Origin: Parapedobacter sp035556095
GTDB taxonomy: Bacteria > Bacteroidota > Bacteroidia > Sphingobacteriales > Sphingobacteriaceae
Assembly (NCBI RefSeq): GCF_035556095.1
Contig: NZ_DATMFT010000031.1
Location: forward strand, 62,001-126,000
Direction: 5' to 3'
DNA: 64,000 bases
Of the stretch, positions 17,150-26,294 are shown piece by piece. Within the stretch, counting starts at the first letter, position 1. The number at the start of each line of letters is the position of its first letter. Below the pieces are notes generated by a model. The model made no database searches, had not been told where the DNA came from, and saw nothing but the letters and a program-made list of their open reading frames with translations. The translations under genes and the position numbers were made by a program.

Positions 17150-19855
17150 ATGACACGAGTAAAATACATATTTTTCCTCTCCCTCGCCATATGGACGGCA
17201 ACCGCAAATGCGGCCTGGGGCAAAGAAGATTTACGGTTGGCCAACCTGAAAGTAGAATATGCGGATCAGCCGATTGGCCTGATGATAGCGCAGCCACATT
17301 TTAGTTGGGAAATAGCAGGCAACCAGCATGGTATCGAGCAACGTGCCTATCAAGTGCTGGTGGCCGATTCGCCCGATAAGCTTGCCAACTTGGAAGGGAA
17401 CATTTGGGATAGTGGGGTAGTACAGTCTAACCAATCTGTAGGGATACGTTATGAGGGTGAAGCGTTGCAGAGCAGCCGCAGGTATTACTGGAAAGTACGG
17501 ATTTGGGACGCACGCGGAGACGACGAGGTAGAAAGTGATGTGAAGGTATTCGAAACCGCGTTGTTGAACCAGTCGGATTGGCAGGCAGATTGGACCGGAT
17601 TCCCTTTTGGATGGGTAGGTAAAGTGCTGTATTTCCGCCATGTGTTTCATTGCCCCCAAGACGTTACATCTGCCAAGGTATATCTCGCCGGAATTGGCTA
17701 TCACGAGCTATCGATCAACGGGAAAAAAGTAGGAAAAAATGTACTTGACCCCGCTACGAGCGATTATTCCAAGCGGGTCTATTATACGACGTTTGACGTG
17801 TCGGATTTCCTGGAACAGGATAATGTGATGCTGATTTCCGTTGCACCCGGTTGGTATGGCGTGCCTAAAATGCGGTTGCAGATGGACCTGACGTTTGCCG
17901 ACGGTACCACCCGGCGTATTACCTCAAACGATGTCCGCACGGTAACGACAGGGCCTACTGTTCGGTCGGGGATTCTTGATGGCGAGTACTATGATGCCCG
18001 TCTGGAACAGGAAGAATGGCTGCTACCTACCGATACGATTATCAAGGGGCTGCCCAATAAGACTTGGGGATATGCTTCCATAGTAGAGTCGCCCGGCGGT
18101 CAAATGGTATCGCAGCACCTGGAGCCTATTCAGGTGGTGGAAGAATTCCATCCGGTGGTTATCAATGAAGTATCTCCTGGAGTATACGTGCTTGATGCTG
18201 GACAGAATATGGCGGGTTGGCTTGCATTGAATGTTACCGGTGCGCGTGGCGAGGTCATCACCATGCGATTCGCCGAAACGGTCTATGATGATGGGACGGT
18301 CAATCAGGAAAACCTACGGACAGCCGAAGCGACGGACACCTACGTGTTGAAAGGGGATCCGAGCGGCGAAACGTGGGAACCACGGTTTACCTATCACGGA
18401 TTTAGGTACGTCCAAATTGAAGGATACCCCACAGCGCCACAACTATCAGATTTTACCATAAAGCGCGTGCGTTCCGCTGTGGCCGATGCGGGGCAATTCA
18501 ACAGTAGCAACCAACTGCTGAATGACATCTGGTTGATGGTGAAACGCACGGAAGCAAGTAATTTACACAGCATCCCGACCGACTGCCCACAGCGCGACGA
18601 ACGGATGGGGTGGATGAATGATATGACCGTACGGATTGAGCAGGCCATTTATAATTACGACATGTCGCGGTTTTATCCGAAATATTTGGCCGATGTGGCC
18701 GATACACAAGATGAACTGGGCCGGATTACTTGTACTGCGCCGTATCGGTACGGAGCGAGGCCGGCGGATCCGGTTTCGGCAAGCTATTTATTGCTGGCTT
18801 TCAGCAGCTATGAGTATTATGGTAACAAACAAGTGCTCCATCAACACTACGCAGGGCTGAAAGCTTGGGTGGACTATTTGAATACCCGGACCAATGATGC
18901 CGGTATATTGGAGTATAGCTATTACGGCGATTGGTCGCCACCGGCAGCGTTTGGTGTAGAAGGCGCGGGGTATGGCGCTATCTCCAAAAACACGCCTGGG
19001 CCGCTGGTTTCCACAGGTTTCCTGTACCACAGTGCCGATATCCTGGCCAAAATAGCCTCCATCATCGGGAAACAACAGGATGCTGCTGCGTACCAGGCGC
19101 TGGCAACGCGCACAAGTGTCGCATTCAACAACCAATTCTGGGATGAGGAGGCTGGCGGATATGGCACCAACAACCAATCATGCAACTCGCTGGCGCTTTC
19201 TTTCGGGTTGGCGCAGGGCGACCGGAAAGTCCGGACCGTCGAAAGCCTTGTGAAAGATGTCAAAGAGCGGGGTTACCATTTAACCACGGGAAACATCTGT
19301 ACCAAATACCTATTGGAGGAACTTACTGAAAACGGGCATATCGATGTAGCGTATAGAATCGCGACACAGACCACGTATCCCAGCTGGGGCTTTATGATCG
19401 AAAACGGGGCGACGACGCTTTGGGAGCGGTGGGAATACGAAACGGGAGGCTCCATGAACTCGCATAACCACCCGATGATGGGGTCTGTGGGCTCATGGTT
19501 ATATAAATACCTGTTGGGCATCCGGCCGACGATCGAAAAGCCGGGGTTTGAAGCGTTTGTCATCAAGCCCTATATTCCGTCGGGTTTGGATGCCAGCGAG
19601 GGAACCTATCAAAGTATACGTGGGGAGGTAAAAAGTGCTTGGCATAAAACCGGAAATAGACTTGTATTTGAAGTGGGTGTTCCTGGCAACAGCGTGGCAA
19701 CGGTGTATGTGCCCGCCGCTGGGCTTCGCAGATTGACCATTGATGGGAAACCCTATCAAAAACATACATACGCCGTTTTTGAGCGCCAAGAGGGAGCCTA
19801 CGCGGTATTTACCGTGCCTTCGGGGGACTATCATTTTGAATCGGATTGGAACTAA
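17150..19855 (+). CDS. GH78 alpha-L-rhamnosidase (DER-type active site)
   Basis: A 901-aa exported enzyme. The ATG at 17150 opens a signal peptide (YIFFLSLAIWTATANA); the TTG at 17138 only adds four residues. Domains run: N-terminal Ig-like (RRYYWKVRIWD), galactose-binding-like (GYHELSINGKKVGKNVLDP), beta domain (VLDAGQNMAGWLALNV, YHGFRYVQIEGYP), catalytic (alpha/alpha)6 barrel, C-terminal beta domain. The active-site segment is DCPQRDERMGWMND with D478, E484 and D491; the usual TGD/LGD reads MND but the Asp stays. A second motif ENGATTLWERWEY lies in the C-terminal part of the barrel. It should release terminal L-rhamnose for the FucP-like transporter encoded 24 bases upstream. Confidence 0.95.
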   Translation: MTRVKYIFFLSLAIWTATANAAWGKEDLRLANLKVEYADQPIGLMIAQPHFSWEIAGNQHGIEQRAYQVLVADSPDKLANLEGNIWDSGVVQSNQSVGIRYEGEALQSSRRYYWKVRIWDARGDDEVESDVKVFETALLNQSDWQADWTGFPFGWVGKVLYFRHVFHCPQDVTSAKVYLAGIGYHELSINGKKVGKNVLDPATSDYSKRVYYTTFDVSDFLEQDNVMLISVAPGWYGVPKMRLQMDLTFADGTTRRITSNDVRTVTTGPTVRSGILDGEYYDARLEQEEWLLPTDTIIKGLPNKTWGYASIVESPGGQMVSQHLEPIQVVEEFHPVVINEVSPGVYVLDAGQNMAGWLALNVTGARGEVITMRFAETVYDDGTVNQENLRTAEATDTYVLKGDPSGETWEPRFTYHGFRYVQIEGYPTAPQLSDFTIKRVRSAVADAGQFNSSNQLLNDIWLMVKRTEASNLHSIPTDCPQRDERMGWMNDMTVRIEQAIYNYDMSRFYPKYLADVADTQDELGRITCTAPYRYGARPADPVSASYLLLAFSSYEYYGNKQVLHQHYAGLKAWVDYLNTRTNDAGILEYSYYGDWSPPAAFGVEGAGYGAISKNTPGPLVSTGFLYHSADILAKIASIIGKQQDAAAYQALATRTSVAFNNQFWDEEAGGYGTNNQSCNSLALSFGLAQGDRKVRTVESLVKDVKERGYHLTTGNICTKYLLEELTENGHIDVAYRIATQTTYPSWGFMIENGATTLWERWEYETGGSMNSHNHPMMGSVGSWLYKYLLGIRPTIEKPGFEAFVIKPYIPSGLDASEGTYQSIRGEVKSAWHKTGNRLVFEVGVPGNSVATVYVPAAGLRRLTIDGKPYQKHTYAVFERQEGAYAVFTVPSGDYHFESDWN

Positions 19856-19881
19856 AATTGACTAACTAATAACACTTCATT

Positions 19882-21633
19882 ATGAATACACTCATTAATT
19901 TTTCAGGAAAAACCATTGGTGTGTTTTTGCTGACACTCTTTTTGGTTACCCTTTATTCATGTAAGGATGCCACCCCCACCGTGCCGGATTACACCATTAC
20001 GCTAGACCAATCCAGCGCACGTGTTGAAATTGGTGAAACGATTGAGCTGAAACCCATTTTCAATGGAGGGGAAGTGACAGATCCCGCAGGCCGCTACAAC
20101 TGGAAATCGGACAATCCGGCTATTGTTTCGGCCGCGATGAACAAGGATTTTTCGGTCACACTTACGGGGCTTCAAGCGGGAAAAGCCACGATAAAGTTCA
20201 TCGCTATCGATCGGTTGGAAGTGGTCGCTACGTACGAGATCACCGTAAATCCAAAGCCCGACGGGATAACCCGTATTCTTACCATCGGCAACAGCTTTTC
20301 TGCCGATGCCGTGGAGAATTACCTTTATGACCTCGCCAAAGCGGCCAATATACCCGTCATCATCGGCAATTTGGCCATAGCCAGCGGGTCGTTGGAACAG
20401 CATATCAGCAATGCGGAGAGTGGTGCGGCACCCTACATTTACACCAAAATCGATGCGAGCGGTGCTAAAACAACCACATTTGATAACCCGATTGAGCCTA
20501 TCTTGACAAGTGAGCCGTGGGACTATATCAGTTTTCAGCAGGTGAGTTCAAATTCGGGCATGTACGAGACGTTCGAGGCTCCGTTGCCGGCGCTGGTCGA
20601 ATACGTTAAACAACTCGCCCTAAACCCAAATGCCAAGTACGTGCTGCATCAGACGTGGGCCTATGCGCAACATGCCACCCATGCCGGCTTTGCCAACTAC
20701 GGGAATGACCAGCAAACCATGTATGAGGCGATTGTAGATACGTACAACAAGGCGCAGCAACTGGCGGATATTGATATCATCGTTCCCGCGGGCACAGCCA
20801 TCCAGAACGGAAGGACGAGTTTCATCGGCGATAATTTTAATCGCGATGGGTCTCACCTGGAGGAGAGTTATGGACGATATACGGTGGCCTGCACGTGGTT
20901 TGAGAAGCTGTTCGGGCAGTCGGTCGTGGGGAACACATTCAAGCCCTCAGCCGTATCGGATTATAACAAAGACATTGCGCAGCATGCCGCTCATTTTGCC
21001 GTGTTGGAGCCGAATCAGGTGACGGAACTGGTGGATTACCAGGAGGGCGACGGGATTTCCTTTGAGGATGGAGACGCCATTCAGGTTAGCTTTGGCCTAG
21101 GGAATCCTCCAGGCTGGAATGTACTGACTTTTGAACAGGCCGTAGATGGCGTTATTCCAGATCTGATTAATGCCGATGGTGACCCTACGGGTGTCTCCCT
21201 CACGGTGGTTGAGCGATTTGGCGGACGGAATGACACGGGTGCGGGCACAACCAACACACCGCTGAATATGCCCGGAAATGTGTCGTCAAGCTCGCTTTAT
21301 GGGAATTCGAGAGCTGCTTTCAACGGCATTCTTGTTGAGCAAAGCGTTATTAAATTCACCGGGCTCGAAAAAAATGCGACCTATGATCTATGTTTCTTCG
21401 GCTCCCGGATGTCTGTAACGGATAATCGGGACACGAAGTTTATCGCTAAAGGTAAAAATGAGGTGTCTGTGAGCCAAAACACCGCTGTAAATTCTTCGGA
21501 TATTGCGTGTGCGGAAGGGGTTGAAGCAGACGACAATGGTGAAATCACCGTAACCATTACGATGGGAGAAAACAATACGAACAGTACCGGATTCTATTAT
21601 ATTAATGCCATGCGGATTGTACATGCTAATTAA
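19882..21633 (+). CDS. DUF4886 SGNH-like lipoprotein with Big_2 domain and extra C-terminal domain
   Basis: A 583-aa lipoprotein (lipobox LYSC, CKDATPTVPDY). Residues ~35-125 are a bacterial Ig-like Big_2 domain (VEIGETIELKP, NPAIVSAAMN, GLQAGKATI). Residues ~135-370 match DUF4886, an SGNH-like hydrolase family: ILTIGNSFSADAVENYLYDLA (block I with Ser in GNS), a WDYISFQQVS block and DGSHLEESYGRY (His of the DxxH block). The last ~190 residues look like an all-beta domain of unknown role (VSFGLGNPPGWNVLTF to the end). In PULs, DUF4886 proteins are presumed glycan esterases. It sits between two GH78 genes, which suggests it removes esters that block rhamnosidase action. The exact linkage is unknown. 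Confidence 0.8.
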   Translation: MNTLINFSGKTIGVFLLTLFLVTLYSCKDATPTVPDYTITLDQSSARVEIGETIELKPIFNGGEVTDPAGRYNWKSDNPAIVSAAMNKDFSVTLTGLQAGKATIKFIAIDRLEVVATYEITVNPKPDGITRILTIGNSFSADAVENYLYDLAKAANIPVIIGNLAIASGSLEQHISNAESGAAPYIYTKIDASGAKTTTFDNPIEPILTSEPWDYISFQQVSSNSGMYETFEAPLPALVEYVKQLALNPNAKYVLHQTWAYAQHATHAGFANYGNDQQTMYEAIVDTYNKAQQLADIDIIVPAGTAIQNGRTSFIGDNFNRDGSHLEESYGRYTVACTWFEKLFGQSVVGNTFKPSAVSDYNKDIAQHAAHFAVLEPNQVTELVDYQEGDGISFEDGDAIQVSFGLGNPPGWNVLTFEQAVDGVIPDLINADGDPTGVSLTVVERFGGRNDTGAGTTNTPLNMPGNVSSSSLYGNSRAAFNGILVEQSVIKFTGLEKNATYDLCFFGSRMSVTDNRDTKFIAKGKNEVSVSQNTAVNSSDIACAEGVEADDNGEITVTITMGENNTNSTGFYYINAMRIVHAN

Positions 21634-21657
21634 CTATATATTAATGATTGGAAGATA

Positions 21658-24447
21658 ATGTCACGATTCGGATTTTTCTTTGCCTCGCTTCTGCTGCTTT
21701 CATCTTGCGGTTTACAGCAACCAAGCCTTGAGGTCAATACGTTGCGGGTTGAAGGCCGTAAACACTTTCTCGGTGTCGAACAGCAACACCCCCGATTGAG
21801 CTGGCGGCTCAACGCATCGGCCAGGGCAACGGAGCAGACGGCGTATCAGATACTTGTAGCATCGTCTGAAGCAGGTCTGTCGGCAGACGAAGCCGATTTG
21901 TGGAATAGCGGAAAGGTTATGGCTGATTCCAGTGTCCACGTTTCATACCAAGGTGCGCCACTGGATAGCTATCAGGATGGCTATTGGAAAGTGATGGTTT
22001 GGACAAACCACGGTGACTCCGTTTGGAGCGAAACGGGTCACTGGAAAATGGGCATGCTTGATCCGACCGATTGGCAGGCAACGTGGGTGGGACTAGATAC
22101 TTTTAGCACCAGTGATAGGCCGTTTGAACAACGCACACGACTTGCAGCCAGGTACCTCCGTAAAGAAAGCACCATTGAGAAAGAAATCCAGGAGGCGACC
22201 GCCTACGTCAGTGGACTGGGGCTTTACGAATGCTATATTAATGGTGAGAAGGTTGGCAACGATGTGCTTGCCCCCACACTTACAGACTATAGCAAGCGTG
22301 TGCCCTACAACACCTACGATGTGACCAGCCAGCTGCGCAACGGTCAAAATGTCGTCGGCGTGATTCTCGGTAATGGCCGCTTTTTCGATATGCGCGATTT
22401 CGGGAACAGTCCCAATCCGGTTACCGGGATCACACAGGTTACGTACGGCTTCCCCCGGCTGCTGATACAGATTCGCGTGGTGTACCAAGATGGAAGTGTG
22501 GAGTATATTACCTCGGATGAAAGTTGGAAGGTGACGGACCAAGGGCCCATCCGCGCGAATAATGAATACGACGGCGAAGAATACGATGCGCGAATGGTGC
22601 TGACGGGTTGGGATGAACCGGGTTTCGATGATGGGGCTTGGGTGCCCGTTGATGTAATGGATGCCCCGGCGGGTACCTTGTACGCGCAAGAAAACGAAAA
22701 TATCCGTGTCAAGGAAAAACTTCAGCCAAAAGAGGTGTACCAGACTGGCAAAGGGTCGTATATCGTAGACATGGGGCAGAACATGGTAGGATGGTTGAAG
22801 ATAAACGTGCGGGGCAACCGGGGCGATACCATCCGGATGGTGTTTTCCGAACGGATAGCCAATCGCGATACATTGTATACCGCAAACTTACGGACGGCAG
22901 AGACGACGGATACCTACGTCTTGTCGGGTGAGGGTGAAGAACAGTGGCACCCTATATTTACCTATCATGGGTTCCGGTATGTCGAAGTGTTTGGGCTTAC
23001 CACACCGCCCACTGCCGACGATTTCGAAGGGCAGGTGGTGTACGATGATGTGCAAACCATCGGGAGTTTCGAATCATCCAATGAGACGCTCAACCAAATT
23101 TTTAAAAATGCCTATTGGACCATCCGGGGCAACTACCGCGGTATACCAACGGACTGCCCGCAACGGGATGAACGTGTGGCCTGGTTGGGCGACCGGATCA
23201 TGAGTTCCTACGGCGAGAGTTTTCTATTTGACAACTCGCGGCTATACGCCAAGTGGATGGAAGATGTGCGGGTGGCGCAGCTCGAAAACGGAAGTATCCC
23301 CGATGTGGTGCCTGCCTACTGGATTGTGCATAAGGACAACGTGACTTATCCCAGTGCGTTTGTCATCATTCCCGAAATGTTGCGTAAGCAATTTGCCGAC
23401 AACACTACATACCGCACCTATTATCCCAATATGAAAAAGTGGGTGGAATACATGTGGGATACCTATGCGGAAAATGATTTGGTGCTTGTTGATGTTTACG
23501 GCGATTGGTGTGTGGCACCCGAAGAAGGTACGGAAGTAATCTGGACCGCCGATCCGGCCCGTACTACAGACGGCGGACTGGTTGCAGCAGCGTACTACTA
23601 TTACTGCCTGACCTTGATGAAGAATTTCGCGGAATTGCAGGGATTAAGTGATGATGTCGTGCATTTCGACAATCGCATGGAAAAAGTGAAGGACGCGTTC
23701 AATGAGCGGTTCTTTAATATAGACAGCTTTTATTATAGCAATAACACGACAACAGCCAATCTCTTGCCATTGACATTTGGTTTGGTGGAAGACGCGAACC
23801 GTGACGCTGTCTTTGAACGGATTGTTGAAAAAACCAAGGAATATGGTAACCACATCCACACGGGTATTATGGGAGCCATGTGGTATATGCGCGGGCTTTC
23901 CGACCATGGCAAGCCAGACCTTGCCTATACGGTAGCCACGCAGAAGACCTACCCCAGCTGGGGTTATATGATTGAGCACGGGGCGACCACCATTTGGGAA
24001 CTTTGGAACGGCAACACCGGTCATCCGCTCATGAACTCGTGGAATCATCAAATGCTCTTGGGTGATTTGCTGATTTGGTATTACGAATACTTAGCCGGCA
24101 TCAAGTCAGATACAGAGAAAACGGGCTTCAAAGGTTTAGTGATGAACCCACTGTTTCCGGCAGGACTGGATTATGTAGACGCAAGTTACACATCCGTGTA
24201 TGGCCCAATTGAGAGTCATTGGCAAAAAGATGATCAACAATTGACGTGGCATATCACCATTCCGCCAAATAGTACCGCGCGGGTCTATCTACCGGCGGCA
24301 AGTGAAGCCGATGTTCGGGAAAGTGGAAGTAATCTTGCCGATGCAGCTGGCATAGAATTACTGGAGAGCAATGAAGATGCTATCATCATAGAAATCGGTT
24401 CAGGGAGTTATGATTTCATTGTCAACAATGCTATTTTCGCTCGGTAA
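21658..24447 (+). CDS. GH78 alpha-L-rhamnosidase, lipoprotein form
   Basis: A 929-aa GH78 enzyme with a lipobox (LLLLSSCGLQQ), so unlike the two other rhamnosidases it is membrane-anchored and possibly surface-exposed. Domains: Ig-like N-terminus (DGYWKVMVWTNHGDS), galactose-binding-like domain (GLYECYINGEKVGNDVLAP), beta domain (VDMGQNMVGWLKINVRG, YHGFRYVEVFG), catalytic barrel and C-terminal beta domain. The active site reads DCPQRDERVAWLGD with D499, E505 and D512; the late motif is EHGATTIWELWNG. Relative to the enzyme at 17150 it has a longer loop after the galactose-binding domain (FDMRDFGNSPNPVTG). Different location and loops suggest a different chain position of the target rhamnose. 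Confidence 0.95.
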   Translation: MSRFGFFFASLLLLSSCGLQQPSLEVNTLRVEGRKHFLGVEQQHPRLSWRLNASARATEQTAYQILVASSEAGLSADEADLWNSGKVMADSSVHVSYQGAPLDSYQDGYWKVMVWTNHGDSVWSETGHWKMGMLDPTDWQATWVGLDTFSTSDRPFEQRTRLAARYLRKESTIEKEIQEATAYVSGLGLYECYINGEKVGNDVLAPTLTDYSKRVPYNTYDVTSQLRNGQNVVGVILGNGRFFDMRDFGNSPNPVTGITQVTYGFPRLLIQIRVVYQDGSVEYITSDESWKVTDQGPIRANNEYDGEEYDARMVLTGWDEPGFDDGAWVPVDVMDAPAGTLYAQENENIRVKEKLQPKEVYQTGKGSYIVDMGQNMVGWLKINVRGNRGDTIRMVFSERIANRDTLYTANLRTAETTDTYVLSGEGEEQWHPIFTYHGFRYVEVFGLTTPPTADDFEGQVVYDDVQTIGSFESSNETLNQIFKNAYWTIRGNYRGIPTDCPQRDERVAWLGDRIMSSYGESFLFDNSRLYAKWMEDVRVAQLENGSIPDVVPAYWIVHKDNVTYPSAFVIIPEMLRKQFADNTTYRTYYPNMKKWVEYMWDTYAENDLVLVDVYGDWCVAPEEGTEVIWTADPARTTDGGLVAAAYYYYCLTLMKNFAELQGLSDDVVHFDNRMEKVKDAFNERFFNIDSFYYSNNTTTANLLPLTFGLVEDANRDAVFERIVEKTKEYGNHIHTGIMGAMWYMRGLSDHGKPDLAYTVATQKTYPSWGYMIEHGATTIWELWNGNTGHPLMNSWNHQMLLGDLLIWYYEYLAGIKSDTEKTGFKGLVMNPLFPAGLDYVDASYTSVYGPIESHWQKDDQQLTWHITIPPNSTARVYLPAASEADVRESGSNLADAAGIELLESNEDAIIIEIGSGSYDFIVNNAIFAR

Positions 24448-24470
24448 TCGTTAGCTTGATTTTAAATGAT

Positions 24471-26294
24471 ATGAGATTCACAATCGTAGGTTTGCTTAGC
24501 CTGGTGTTCACTGGATGTTTCCATACATCTACGTTGGTAACAAAAGGACAGCATAATAGCCATGCTACCCCAAAAGATTGGTTTTCGTTAGCAAACCTTT
24601 CGGCAACGGATGCATTAGGCAGGCGAATCGATGTAATGGGCAAGTCGGCTGACCATCCCAAGTATGTGGGGGTGTTTTATTCGGTTTGGTTGGGACAGCA
24701 TCATTCCGGGCAACGGGGGATATACGATATCCAAAAACTTCTTGAAACCAATCCCGATGCCTTGTTCAATCCTGAGGGGACCCCGGAAAGTCCGCTTGAA
24801 GAGTTCCATTTCTGGGGTGAGCCGCTGTATGGTTACTATACCATGAGCGACCCTTGGGTAGTTACTCGGCATATCGAGCTGCTTACGAATGCTTCTATCG
24901 ATTATCTGTGCATCGATGCCACCAACAATGTGTTGTATCCGTCATCCACGTTCAACCTGCTCGACGCCCTTATGAAATTCCAAGAGCAGGGCTTCTCGGC
25001 TCCGAAGGTCGTTTTTTATACCAACTCGCATTCGGGCAATACCGTAGATCGCTTGTATGAGCAATTTTATCGTTCGGGCAAATACGATTCGGTTTGGTTT
25101 AGACCAAATGGGAAGCCGATGATTGTCGGTATCACTGAAGCGAACGGAAATGCGTCAGACCAGACACGGTTTGAAAGCACCTTGTTCGAATCGGGCAAGT
25201 TTACCGATTTTATCAAGCCCGCCATGAAAGCATATTTCGACGTCCGTGAGTCCCAATGGCCGAACGGCGAATACAATGAATATTCGTTGCCGTGGATGAG
25301 TTGGCAATATCCGCAATGGAATCACAATGGAACGGTCGCCGTGCCGGTTGCTCAGCATAGCCATTCCGTCATTTATGCCAGCAGTATGCATCACGAGTGT
25401 AATCGCGGTTACAACCATAGCACTAAGCAAGTAGAAGCAGACTGGACGGCCGGTGCCAATTTCCAAACCATGTGGGCCGCTGTGTTTGCAAGTGATCGAA
25501 GGGTTGACAATGTGTTGGTTACCTCATTCAACGAATGGATGGCCATCAAATATGAAAACGAATCGGCAGGTGTGTTTTTTGTTGATGTGTACAACCCTGA
25601 ATTTTCTAGGGATATCGAAATGATGAAGGGTGGGTATAATGATAATTTTTACCTGCAGCTGGTCCAAAATACAAGAAAATTTAAATTTGAGGAGCGACGC
25701 GCGACCGGTCGATACCCGCTTATCACGATCGATATCCATAAAGAGAATGACGATCAATGGCAAAACGTAGAAACCGTGTACGTCGATTTTGCCGGCGACG
25801 CGCTTCCTCGAGACGCTCCCAATGCGGCTGGAACAGGTAACTATGTCGACAACAGTAACCGCAACGACATTACGGAAATTAAAGTGACCCATGATAAAGA
25901 AAAATTGTATTTTCGGATTGAGACACATGCGGACATAACGCCTTATAACGGCACTGACCGCAATTGGATGAATATCCTCATTAGCGCTACCGGGAAGGAG
26001 GATTTTGCAGGTTATCATTATATCATCAATCGGAAACCCGGATTAAACCATACATCCGTAGAGCGATCTGTAGGTGGTTACGATTGGGTAGATAGCGGTG
26101 AAGCGGAGTATGTAATGAACGGTAATGTCATGCAGGTGGCTATACCATTGGAACAACTTGGATTGACGCCGAAAAACTGTGCGATTGAGTTTAAGGTGGC
26201 CGACCATGTTGCGCAATACGATGACATCATGGATTACTATGTAACCGGGGATAGCGCACCCCTAGGACGTTTAAATTTTAGTTATGGGAAATAG
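24471..26294 (+). CDS. GH99/GH71-like TIM-barrel glycosidase lipoprotein with CBM9-like domain
   Basis: The ATG at 24471 gives a lipoprotein (LVFTGCFHT, Cys 16) of 607 aa. Residues ~60-410 resemble GH99/GH71-type TIM barrels: YVGVFYSVWLGQ, YYTMSDPWVVTRHIELLTNA, IDYLCIDATN, VWFRPNGKPMIVG and a late FNEWMAIKYEN with a possible catalytic Glu. The C-terminal ~190 residues (from VETVYVDFAGDAL) look like a CBM9/DOMON-like beta-sandwich with DKEKLYFRIETHADITPY. The likely role is endo-cleavage of the PUL B glycan at the surface, with the CBM9-like part holding the chain. The family is only a fold-level call. The stop overlaps the next gene by 11 bases, so the two are translationally coupled. Confidence 0.6.
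   Translation: MRFTIVGLLSLVFTGCFHTSTLVTKGQHNSHATPKDWFSLANLSATDALGRRIDVMGKSADHPKYVGVFYSVWLGQHHSGQRGIYDIQKLLETNPDALFNPEGTPESPLEEFHFWGEPLYGYYTMSDPWVVTRHIELLTNASIDYLCIDATNNVLYPSSTFNLLDALMKFQEQGFSAPKVVFYTNSHSGNTVDRLYEQFYRSGKYDSVWFRPNGKPMIVGITEANGNASDQTRFESTLFESGKFTDFIKPAMKAYFDVRESQWPNGEYNEYSLPWMSWQYPQWNHNGTVAVPVAQHSHSVIYASSMHHECNRGYNHSTKQVEADWTAGANFQTMWAAVFASDRRVDNVLVTSFNEWMAIKYENESAGVFFVDVYNPEFSRDIEMMKGGYNDNFYLQLVQNTRKFKFEERRATGRYPLITIDIHKENDDQWQNVETVYVDFAGDALPRDAPNAAGTGNYVDNSNRNDITEIKVTHDKEKLYFRIETHADITPYNGTDRNWMNILISATGKEDFAGYHYIINRKPGLNHTSVERSVGGYDWVDSGEAEYVMNGNVMQVAIPLEQLGLTPKNCAIEFKVADHVAQYDDIMDYYVTGDSAPLGRLNFSYGK

Noticed and set aside
22093..22689. 198-codon minus-strand frame in the third GH78 gene
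   Set aside because: Shadow of the GH78 coding strand; no recognisable domain.
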